DNA of 12,708 nt, from the NCBI GenBank assembly GCA_022710245.1, contig JAKLHH010000090.1, positions 1 through 12,708 on the forward strand, given 5' to 3'. The translations under genes and the position numbers were made by a program. Shown here piece after piece: positions 1-5,744 of this stretch; the first letter of the stretch is position 1, and every line of letters begins with the position of its first letter. The notes below the pieces were generated by a model that saw only the letters and a program-made list of their open reading frames with translations, was not told where the DNA came from and did not search any database. This stretch comes from Myxococcota bacterium (GTDB lineage: Bacteria > Myxococcota > Polyangia > GCA-2747355 > JAKLHH01).

Positions 1-1314
1 GAGCGCCGCCGAGGCCGCGCCGCTCGCGTGGGCGCCGGTCCGCAGCCCCTGCCGCAGCGGCTCGCCCCAGGGCGCGGCCAGCCAGCCCTCGAGGAGCTGC
101 TCGGCCAGGCGGGCGTTGTGTTGCGAGTCGGCCTCCGCGTCGAGCTCGCGCGCTGACCAGCGCGGCCGCTCGCTGACCCAGACGTCGCGCGGCTCGAGGA
201 TCCCGCGGTGCAGCCGCTCCATCAGCCAGCCGAGCACGCCCCCCGCCGCGACCGGGTCCAGTCCCTGGCGCTCGCAGACCGCGACCAGCCGATCAGCGGC
301 GGCCTGGTCGACGATCCCGAGCTGCGGACCCAGCGCCGCGTAGGGCTCGAACTCCTTGAGGCGACCGTCGGCGCGCTTGCGGCAGACGAGCGGGCAGGCC
401 TCACCGCAGCTCTCGTGCCCGCCGCGCGCGAGCTGCTCGTCGAGCTGCGCCAGGTAGCGGCCGAGGAGCGCCTTGCGGCTGAGCTCGTCGCGCTCGTCCT
501 CGGTGAGGTGCACCGAGGACGAGTTGAACCAGAGCGCGCGCTGGCGGAGGTGGTTGAAGGTCGTGCCGAGCGTGCCCCAGCGGAGCAAGCGCGGGTTGAA
601 CTCGAAGTGGACCGCCGCCTCCAGCTCGCCGAGGCTCATGCCCGGCCGGAAGCGCTCGGCGACCCCCGCCGGGTCGTCCAGCGTCGGCGCGCGGTCGCTG
701 CCGAGCACCACCGCGCAGAGCCCGTGGACCTGCCAGAGCCGGGAGCCGAAGCCGCCGCGACGGAACCAGCCGCGGAGGGCGGACGGCCGGCCGTCCTCGA
801 TCGCCGCCGAGCCGATGGCGCCGACGCGCGTGCGGGCCGCGCCAGGGCCCACCGCGAGGACGCGCGCGCTGCCGAGCTCGCCCGCCGCGCGGGCGCTGAC
901 CTGGCCGAGCAGCGCGTCGAGCCCGCCCTCCTTCCAGAGCGGCTCGGGGTCGAGCGGCTCGACGCGCGCCTCGAGCGCCCCGCCTCGACGCGCGAGCACC
1001 AGCACGGATGGCGCCGGCGCCCGCCCGCGGAGCGCGATCAGCGTGTGGCCGAGCCCGAGGAGCGGCAGCGCGGCGCCCTCCATCAGCGACGGCAGGAACC
1101 CGTCCCAGACGGGCGAGCGGCCGGCGATGACCAGACCGTTCGCGCCGGGGACGCCGGTGCCGAGCAGCGGCCCGGCGCCGAGGACCGTGGGATCGTCGCT
1201 GGAGCGGAGGTCCCAGGCGTAGGCGACGGGGCCGACGAAGTGGGGGGAGGCCAGCTCGACGACGTCGTGGCGGCCTTCGGACAGCTCGACGTGCAAGGCC
1301 TGCTGGGTGAGCAT
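1..1314 (-). CDS. Aldehyde:ferredoxin oxidoreductase-family protein (partial, C-terminus outside window)
   Basis: The visible 438 residues read like the first two thirds of an AOR-family tungsto/molybdopterin oxidoreductase, which oxidises aldehydes to carboxylates in the cytoplasm and passes electrons to ferredoxin or an equivalent. Residues 48-68 carry GPLLGTGVPGANGLVIAGRS, the conserved pterin-domain block of the family, followed by a segment ending in a KEGGLDALL helix as in AOR domain 1. Cys303, Cys307 and Cys311 (GHESCGEACPLVCRK) match the first three [4Fe-4S] ligands, but the spacing is CX3CX3C rather than the usual CX2CX3C. The fourth Cys expected near residue 490-500 would lie outside the window. 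The family is normally about 600 residues. The ATG at 1314 is chosen because AGAGGAGA sits four bases upstream. No partner subunit or cofactor gene is visible, so the substrate cannot be stated. Family assignment is firm; enzyme activity is inferred. Confidence 0.88.
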   Translation of the reverse strand, partial: MLTQQALHVELSEGRHDVVELASPHFVGPVAYAWDLRSSDDPTVLGAGPLLGTGVPGANGLVIAGRSPVWDGFLPSLMEGAALPLLGLGHTLIALRGRAPAPSVLVLARRGGALEARVEPLDPEPLWKEGGLDALLGQVSARAAGELGSARVLAVGPGAARTRVGAIGSAAIEDGRPSALRGWFRRGGFGSRLWQVHGLCAVVLGSDRAPTLDDPAGVAERFRPGMSLGELEAAVHFEFNPRLLRWGTLGTTFNHLRQRALWFNSSSVHLTEDERDELSRKALLGRYLAQLDEQLARGGHESCGEACPLVCRKRADGRLKEFEPYAALGPQLGIVDQAAADRLVAVCERQGLDPVAAGGVLGWLMERLHRGILEPRDVWVSERPRWSARELDAEADSQHNARLAEQLLEGWLAAPWGEPLRQGLRTGAHASGAASAAL

Positions 1315-1477
1315 CGGTTCTCCTCTGGGCGCGCGGAGCCTCTCGCCGCCGCTCGACCTCGAAGTGCGCCAGTTCTCGCAGTTTTAGCACAGGTCGCGGG
1401 CGCCGAGATAGACGGGATCCGTACCTGGCGGGCGGGGGTCCGGTTTTTTGATTTCGAGGAGGGGCTCCCGCATACTC
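1315..1477. other. Divergent intergenic region between the AOR-family gene and the next plus-strand gene
   Basis: These 163 bases separate two divergently transcribed genes and so should carry both promoters. The stretch is locally less GC-rich, with TTTTTTGATTT at about 1444-1454 and CAGTTTTAGCACA at about 1379-1391. Read on the minus strand the latter gives TGTGCTAAAAC, an extended -10-like element, but I find no convincing -35 partner. GAGGAGGGG at 1456-1464 is the likely ribosome binding site for the plus-strand gene. No RNA gene or terminator is evident. Confidence 0.4.
1319..1326 (-). promoter_or_regulatory. Ribosome binding site of the AOR-family gene
   Basis: Read on the minus strand this is AGAGGAGA, four bases before the ATG at 1314. 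It is one of the best Shine-Dalgarno matches in the window and fixes the start of the leftmost gene. Confidence 0.8.
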
Positions 1478-2542
1478 GTGGCCGTGCGAACCTCCTCCTC
1501 GAGCCAGGTGCTCTTCGACGGTCTCCCGAACCTCTCGCCGCTCACGTCCGAGCCGCTGCCGCCTCGGCGCCCGACGCTGCCCGACGGCAGCCCCGAGGTG
1601 CAGCTGCTCCTCGCTGACACCAACCCGGTGATCCGGCGCGCGCTGCTCGAGCCGCTGCTGCCGCTGCGCGCGCCGAGCGAGGCGCCCGCGCGCGAGGTCC
1701 GCGAGTTCTTCGAGCTCCTCGAGCGCACCGGCGACGGCGACGACGAGGATGACCTCGAGGAGGACGCCGGCGCCGAGTGCGAACGGGCCGCGCAGCTCGC
1801 CGAGCGCGAACGGGCCTCGGAGCTCGCCGAGCGCGAGCGGGCCTCGGAGCTCGCCGAGCTGGCCGCGCGGGAATTTGCCCTTCATCGCGGAGCCTCCGCA
1901 GGAGGCGCGCCGGGCGAGTTGCGGCGGTCTGATCCCGCAGCGGCCGCAGGCCGCGAGGACCCGCAATTCGCCCCTCGCGGAGCCTCCGCAGGAGGCGCGC
2001 CGGGGGACGTCGCACCTCCGGAGCAGCCCACCACGACGCCCGCCGGCCCGGACGACCTCAGCACGCTGGCGGCGAGCGCGCTCGCGGCGCGGCTGGCGCC
2101 CTTGCCGCTCGCGTCCGAGCCGGCGCGGCAGGGCGAGGAGCGGGCGCCCGCGCTCCCGGAGTCCGCCTCCGAGGCGGCGCGCGCGCTGGCTGGCTGCTGG
2201 TCCGCCGACGAGCGGATGATGGTGCTCGGCGGTGAGCTCGTGGCGGTCAACGTCTGGTTCCACCTCTTCGAGGGGGGCGAGGCGATCCTCTCGCTGCGCC
2301 ACAACGACCATGACCCGAGCCGCGTGCACGGTCGCTGGTGGGTGGATGGCTCTCAGCTGGTGGTGAGCTTCAGCGGGGGCTGCGTGCGCTCCGAGTACAC
2401 CCTCGCTGATGAGGTGCTCCGCTGGGCGGGCTCGGCGATGCTCCGACTCCCCGACGCGACGGCCTCGATCCCGTTCGGCATCCAGCTGCCCTACCACCTC
2501 GGGATCCCCTCCCCCGGCGGGCCCATCCCGCGCGAGGCGTGA
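1478..2542 (+). CDS. Hypothetical protein with internal repeats and a C-terminal beta-rich (lipocalin-like?) domain
   Basis: Not recognised as a named family. With the GTG at 1478 the product is 354 residues. Residues about 1-80 are acidic and leucine-rich and include LLLADTNPVIRRALLEPLLPL. Residues 99-125 are three 9-residue units (AERERASEL type), probably helical. Residues about 137-176 encode two copies of RGASAGGAPG from a palindromic DNA repeat. A Pro/Ala linker follows. Residues 240-335 look folded and beta-rich, starting CWSADERMM and containing GRWWVDGSQLVVSFSGG; the Gly-x-Trp strand pattern resembles small lipocalin-like barrels, but this is only impression. There is no signal peptide. 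GAGGAGGGG lies 13 bases before 1478. A second in-frame GTG at 1484 and a TTG at 1448 are alternatives. The gene ends 41 bases before the receiver-PilZ gene. I am confident it is coding at the C-terminus, less so of the start. Confidence 0.68.
   Translation: MAVRTSSSSQVLFDGLPNLSPLTSEPLPPRRPTLPDGSPEVQLLLADTNPVIRRALLEPLLPLRAPSEAPAREVREFFELLERTGDGDDEDDLEEDAGAECERAAQLAERERASELAERERASELAELAAREFALHRGASAGGAPGELRRSDPAAAAGREDPQFAPRGASAGGAPGDVAPPEQPTTTPAGPDDLSTLAASALAARLAPLPLASEPARQGEERAPALPESASEAARALAGCWSADERMMVLGGELVAVNVWFHLFEGGEAILSLRHNDHDPSRVHGRWWVDGSQLVVSFSGGCVRSEYTLADEVLRWAGSAMLRLPDATASIPFGIQLPYHLGIPSPGGPIPREA
1772..1852 (+). repeat. Three tandem 27-base units inside the hypothetical gene
   Basis: Units at 1772-1798, 1799-1825 and 1826-1852 encode AECERAAQL, AERERASEL and AERERASEL. 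The last two are almost identical at DNA level (one GAA/GAG difference visible) and the first is diverged. The period is a multiple of three, so copy-number change would keep the frame. The encoded heptad-like charged pattern suggests an extended helix. Confidence 0.75.
1885..1914 (+). repeat. Palindromic dispersed repeat, copy 1
   Basis: This 30-base block begins TCGCGGAGCCTCCGC and continues into GGAGGCGCGCCGGG. It is identical to copy 2 at 1975-2004. Its core GCCTCC-GCA-GGAGGC folds as a 6-bp stem with a 3-base loop, and GCGGAG-C-CTCCGC gives an overlapping alternative. The flank AATTTGCCC at 1872-1880 is also matched by AATTCGCCC before copy 2, so the shared unit is about 45 bases with a 3-base indel. 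It is read in frame as RGASAGGAPG. This looks like a short mobile or dispersed palindrome rather than evolved protein sequence. Confidence 0.75.
1975..2004 (+). repeat. Palindromic dispersed repeat, copy 2
   Basis: Second exact copy of the 30-base palindromic block, exactly 90 bases after copy 1, so it is read in the same frame and again encodes RGASAGGAPG. Between the copies lie GGCGAGTTGCGG (about 1913-1924) and CCGCAATTCGCC (about 1961-1972), an imperfect inverted pair with one mismatch that brackets the spacer. Confidence 0.75.
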
Positions 2543-2555
2543 GCCCTCAGACGGG

Positions 2556-2585
2556 TTGACCGCAGGGCGCTCCGCGGTCGACAAT
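2556..2585 (+). promoter_or_regulatory. Candidate promoter with inverted repeat, overlapping the start of the receiver-PilZ gene
   Basis: TTGACC at 2556-2561 and GACAAT at 2580-2585 are spaced by 18 bases and resemble a housekeeping -35/-10 pair (5/6 and 4/6 to consensus). Between them GACCGC (2558-2563) and GCGGTC (2574-2579) form an inverted repeat with a 10-base centre, which could be a regulator site or an RNA hairpin. If the promoter is real, transcription would begin near 2591-2593, after the ATG at 2584 and at an in-frame GTG at 2593. Sequence match only; no experimental support. Confidence 0.35.
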
Positions 2586-4401
2586 GCGCCCAGTGCTCTC
2601 CCTCGATCTCAAGCAAGCCGAGTGGTCTCGTCACCGACGCCGTCTGGAGCGAGAGACGCGCATCCTCGTCGTCGATGACGACCCGGCGATGCGCAAGCAG
2701 GTGGACGACTGCCTCTTTCGCCTTCGGGTCTCCTCCCGCTCCGCCGGCTCCGCCGAGCAGGCGCTGGAGCTCGTCGGGACGCAGACGTATCCGCTGCTGA
2801 TCGTCTCCGAGTCGCTCTCCGGGCTGGGCGGCGTCTACCTGGTCCGCCAGCTCCGCGCCGCCCACCCCGACCTCGACTTCCTGGTCACCACCTGGGAGCC
2901 GAGCCTCGAGCTGCTCGGCAAGGCCTTCGACCTTCGCATCCTGGACCTGATCCAGAAGCCGCTGCCGGGCACCGACCGGGTCGGGCTGCAGGTGCGCGAT
3001 GCCGTGCGGAGGAGCGTCGACCGGCGCATGCGCTCGCACGTGCTGAAGGAGCTCCGCGAGAGCCTGCAGCTCCTCCCACCCGACGCGCGGGTCGCGACCA
3101 CCAGCCTCCTCGAGCAGCGGCTGACCGCGTTCAAGGCCTCGCTCGGCGCGTTCGATCGCATCCTCGTCGTGGAGCAGGACGACGCCGACCTGCGCCTGCT
3201 CAGCGAGAACCTCCTCCTCGCCGGGCTCCACGTGGAGACCGCGGACAGCCTCAACGAGGCGCACTCGCGGATGGCCACTGGCGACATCCACCTGGTCGCG
3301 ATGAGCGCGGACCTCGACGGCGACGCGCTCGCGGCGCTGCTCGCCGAGCTGCGCCAGTCGAACCCGATCGTGGAGCTGATGCTGGTCACCACGCACCCCG
3401 AGGTCAACCGCGCTCACGACGCGCTGCTGCTCGGGGTGGCCAGCTACCTCACCTGGCCGCCTCCCTCGGCGCACACGCTGGTGCTGCGCGTGCAGGAGAT
3501 CCTCCGCCGCTGCCGACGCGAGCGGCTGATGGACAACCTCCTCGGCGAGCTCTACCGAGAGACCAACCGCGCGCTCGGCTCCCCGAAGTCGGACGAGTCC
3601 TTCCACGAGTACTGCCGGCTGATCGGGCTCGAGCGCGTGCCCGTCATGCCCGCGCCGACGCAGAGCTACCGCGCCGACGCGGTGGAGGCGGTGGAGTACC
3701 TCGACGAGGTCCTCGACACGCTCCTCTCTCCCGACGAGGACGTGATCATCACGCCCGAGGACGAGCTGGACAAGCAGCTGCCCGCCACCGAGGAGGACGG
3801 GGGCTCCGAAAGGCGCGCCCACCTGCGCGTCCCGGAGAGCCAGTTCATCCGCTTCCGCTCGAAGAACGCCACGGCGAGCACCCTGGCGATGGTCGGCGAC
3901 GTCAGCGAGGGCGGGCTCTTCATCCGCACCGGCGAGCTGCTCCTGCCGGGGACCATCGTTGACGTGGAGTTCACCATCTCGCAGAAGAGCCAGGCGTACC
4001 TGGTGCGCTGCCGCGGCCAGGTGGCCTGGGTCGCGCGAGAGCTTCGCCAGTCCCCGCTCGCGCCGGGGTTCGGGGTGAAGTTCATCGAGCCGCCGGCCGA
4101 CGTGGTCACGCTGCTGCAGGGGATCGTCGAGGACCGCGTGGCCGCGTCCTCGCCGGACCTCTCGGCTTCGGCGCCTGATTCTGATCCCGATCCTGCTTCG
4201 TCTGCTTCGTCTGCTTCGTCTGCTTCGTCTGCTTCTCCTGCTTCTCCTGCGTCGTCCTCGTCTGCTTCGTCCGCTTCTCCTGCGTCGTCCTCGTCTGCTT
4301 CTCCTGCTTCTCCTGCGTCGTCCTCGTCTGCTTCTCCTGCTTCTCCTGCGTCGTCCTCGTCTGCTTCTCCTGTGTCGTCTTCGTCCGAGCCGTCCAAGTA
4401 G
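2584..4401 (+). CDS. Tandem degenerate receiver domains with C-terminal PilZ (c-di-GMP-binding) domain
   Basis: A 605-residue predicted cytoplasmic signalling protein. Residues 25-130 are a receiver-like domain keeping the acidic pocket (D31-D33), T102/T103 and the IQKPL lysine K125, but the phosphoacceptor Asp position is S75. Residues 190-308 are a second receiver, more degenerate: E197/Q198 in the pocket, S241 at the Asp position and W291 where Lys is expected. Residues about 409-516 are a PilZ domain with an intact RRxxxR (R410, R411, R415) and DxSxxG (D439, S441, G444), the canonical c-di-GMP ligands. It resembles the Myxococcus paralogous PilZ subgroup (TIGR02266). Residues about 535-602 are a Ser/Ala/Pro tail made of DNA repeats. 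The likely role is a c-di-GMP effector with non-phosphorylated receivers used as interaction modules. No good Shine-Dalgarno precedes the ATG at 2584; GTG 2593 is an alternative start. Partner and output are unknown. Confidence 0.9.
   Translation: MRPVLSLDLKQAEWSRHRRRLERETRILVVDDDPAMRKQVDDCLFRLRVSSRSAGSAEQALELVGTQTYPLLIVSESLSGLGGVYLVRQLRAAHPDLDFLVTTWEPSLELLGKAFDLRILDLIQKPLPGTDRVGLQVRDAVRRSVDRRMRSHVLKELRESLQLLPPDARVATTSLLEQRLTAFKASLGAFDRILVVEQDDADLRLLSENLLLAGLHVETADSLNEAHSRMATGDIHLVAMSADLDGDALAALLAELRQSNPIVELMLVTTHPEVNRAHDALLLGVASYLTWPPPSAHTLVLRVQEILRRCRRERLMDNLLGELYRETNRALGSPKSDESFHEYCRLIGLERVPVMPAPTQSYRADAVEAVEYLDEVLDTLLSPDEDVIITPEDELDKQLPATEEDGGSERRAHLRVPESQFIRFRSKNATASTLAMVGDVSEGGLFIRTGELLLPGTIVDVEFTISQKSQAYLVRCRGQVAWVARELRQSPLAPGFGVKFIEPPADVVTLLQGIVEDRVAASSPDLSASAPDSDPDPASSASSASSASSASPASPASSSSASSASPASSSSASPASPASSSSASPASPASSSSASPVSSSSEPSK
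4195..4380 (+). repeat. In-frame minisatellite encoding the Ser/Ala/Pro tail
   Basis: The tract consists of four GCTTCGTCT units (4195-4230), two GCTTCTCCT units (4231-4248), then four 33-base units starting at 4249, 4282, 4315 and 4348; the first and last are variant. Each 33-base unit encodes ASSSSASPASP. All periods are multiples of three. Codon use shifts sharply to T-ending Ser, Ala and Pro codons (TCT, GCT, CCT), unlike the GC-rich third positions of the rest of the gene. This indicates recent repeat expansion rather than ordinary selection on codons. Confidence 0.85.
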
Positions 4402-4957
4402 TCCCCTGCGGTGAATTCAAGCCGTGCGAGCCCGGGCCCCTGCCTCGACCAGGCGAGCGAGGCGCAAGCAAGCGAGCGCTCCGACCTGCTCGTCCCCGGC
4501 GTACCTCTCGAGCGCAGCCGCCTCTGCACGGCCTTCGAGCGCGGGAGTGGCGCGCGGCGACCTTGTCGCGCGGCGACTGTCGACGCGCCCCGCGCCACCG
4601 CCAGACAGAAGAACACGCGGCTCGCTCGCGTGGGCGAGGCCCGGCGAAGCCCGGGGCCCGGGCGGCGAGTGTTCGTTCGCGCCGCACCCCACGCTGATCT
4701 CGTCGGGCCCCGGCTGCGCCGCGCCTCGCGCACGCCATCAGTCCGCTCTTGTTTGGCTCGTGCGGCCACTCGGCGGCGGGCGCCAGCCCGCGCGCGCCCT
4801 GAGCCAGCGCTCTCTCGGTGGACCCTCGCCGCTGCCGGCTCGGCTTGCCAGCGGGCGAAGGTGCGTCGGGGTGGAGCAAGCGCCACATCGCCCTCGGTGG
4901 CGTACTGCTGGCGTGCGCGAGGCGGGGGGCCCTCCAGGGGCGAATTCGGCGCTGAGG

Positions 4958-5059
<102 letters not shown>

Positions 5060-5178
5060 GATCGAAGATCGAAGATCGAAGATCGAAGATCGAAGATCGA
5101 AGATCGAAGATCGAAGATCGAAGATCGAAGATCAAAGATCGAAGATCGAAGATCAAAGATCAAAGATCAAAGATCGAA
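5060..5178 (+). repeat. Heptanucleotide array, 17 units of GATCGAA/GATCAAA
   Basis: Seventeen consecutive heptamers: ten GATCGAA, then GATCAAA at 5130, 5151, 5158 and 5165 interspersed with GATCGAA at 5137, 5144 and 5172. Every unit holds a GATC site, giving 17 GATC sites in 119 bases. Because the period is seven, all frames give a seven-residue repeat (such as RRSKIED), which is an artefact of the repeat. A degenerate copy of the motif (GTCGAAGT) continues just downstream at about 5182-5190. Confidence 0.92.
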
Positions 5179-5250
5179 GTGCGTCGAAGTCCGTCGGAGC
5201 GCCGTATTGCCGAGAGGGAATCGTCGAGGAAGCAGCGAGTGTGGCGAGCT

Positions 5251-5306
5251 GCGCAGGCTACGCGGTGACCCCCGGGCGAGCGGCGCAGCCTACGCGATGA
5301 CCCCCG
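5251..5306. repeat. 24-base direct duplication at the 3' end of the small minus-strand gene
   Basis: Bases 5251-5274 and 5283-5306 match at 22 of 24 positions (period 32), starting GCGCAGG/GCGCAGC and ending GACCCCCG. The right copy contains the last codons and the stop of the minus-strand gene (GVIA then TAG at 5292-5290). The left copy repeats them as GVTA then TAG, so the gene end including its stop codon appears to have been tandemly duplicated. Confidence 0.7.
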
Positions 5307-5616
5307 CCGCGCAGAGGCTCGTATAGGAGAAGATCGTCTCGCGCTCGGGCCGGCTCGCCTCCATCAGCTTCGAGGTCATCACCGTGAGCTTGCCCGCGAA
5401 GACGAGCCGCATCCCCGCCGCGGGCTGGTCTCTGAGCAGGCGCCGACCAGGGTAGAAGGCACCCACCAGCTTGCCGCGGAGCGCCGGGTGATCGCGGAAC
5501 CACTCTCCGGTCTCGCGGTCGCGCACGCCAACGCACTCGCGCTCCCGGCAGTGGTACTCGGTGTGGCGGGTCATATAGACGACGTGACGGCGACGGTCCC
5601 TGCGCAGGCTCAGCAT
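5290..5616 (-). CDS. Small conserved-looking protein of unknown function
   Basis: A 108-residue protein I do not recognise. It starts MLSLRRDRRRHVVYMTRHTE and continues with YHCRERECVGVRDRETGEWF, which holds Cys23 and Cys28 beside His21. Later segments are LRGKLVGAFYPGRR and MRLVFAGKLTVMTSKLMEA, alternating hydrophobic patterns that look like a folded alpha/beta domain, and it ends in SYTSLCAAGVIA. There is no signal peptide or membrane segment, so it is predicted cytoplasmic. The start is strong: GGAGGT lies four bases before the ATG. It is transcribed divergently from the three-gene operon at 5745 and shares a 128-base intergenic region with it, so the two may be co-regulated. A Cys/His metal site is possible but has only three candidate ligands visible. 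Coding status is well supported by the ribosome binding site and amino-acid pattern; function is open. Confidence 0.78.
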   Translation of the reverse strand: MLSLRRDRRRHVVYMTRHTEYHCRERECVGVRDRETGEWFRDHPALRGKLVGAFYPGRRLLRDQPAAGMRLVFAGKLTVMTSKLMEASRPERETIFSYTSLCAAGVIA

Positions 5617-5620
5617 CGTT

Positions 5621-5626
5621 ACCTCC
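5621..5626 (-). promoter_or_regulatory. Ribosome binding site of the small minus-strand gene
   Basis: GGAGGT on the minus strand, four bases upstream of the ATG at 5616. It picks this frame over an overlapping minus-strand frame from 5641 that has no such signal. Confidence 0.8.
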
Positions 5627-5662
5627 GACGTCCAGCATCATACTACTTGTATGTGCAGGTGG

Positions 5663-5675
5663 GTAGGAATCCTAC
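5663..5675. promoter_or_regulatory. Perfect 13-base palindrome in the divergent intergenic region (possible operator)
   Basis: GTAGGA-A-TCCTAC is a perfect inverted repeat around a single base. It is placed between the divergent starts at 5616 (minus) and 5745 (plus), 47 bases from the former and 69 from the latter. A TATGAT on the minus strand at about 5634-5639 could be a -10 element for the small gene. The region is markedly less GC-rich than its surroundings, as promoters in such genomes often are. The regulator is unknown. Confidence 0.4.
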
Positions 5676-5734
5676 TGACCGCCCTGATCCTGTCTCTGTT
5701 TTCGATGGGTTCTCTGGCGTAAGATAGCCGCGCC

Positions 5735-5740
5735 GGAGGA
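5735..5740 (+). promoter_or_regulatory. Ribosome binding site for the GTG start at 5745
   Basis: GGAGGA four bases before GTG 5745. It decides the start of the first operon gene, since no ATG occurs in frame nearby. Confidence 0.75.
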
Positions 5741-5744
5741 CAGC

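Noticed and set aside
401..2584. A 727-residue open frame on the minus strand, and several overlapping long frames over 208-1617
   Set aside because: They run antisense or out of frame to the AOR-family gene and the gene at 1478, are dominated by Arg, Ala, Pro and Gly, and have no ribosome binding site. Long shadow frames are expected at this GC content.
5258..5641. Alternative minus-strand frame of 127 residues overlapping the small gene
   Set aside because: The frame starting at 5616 has a strong GGAGGT site and a protein-like pattern; this one has neither.
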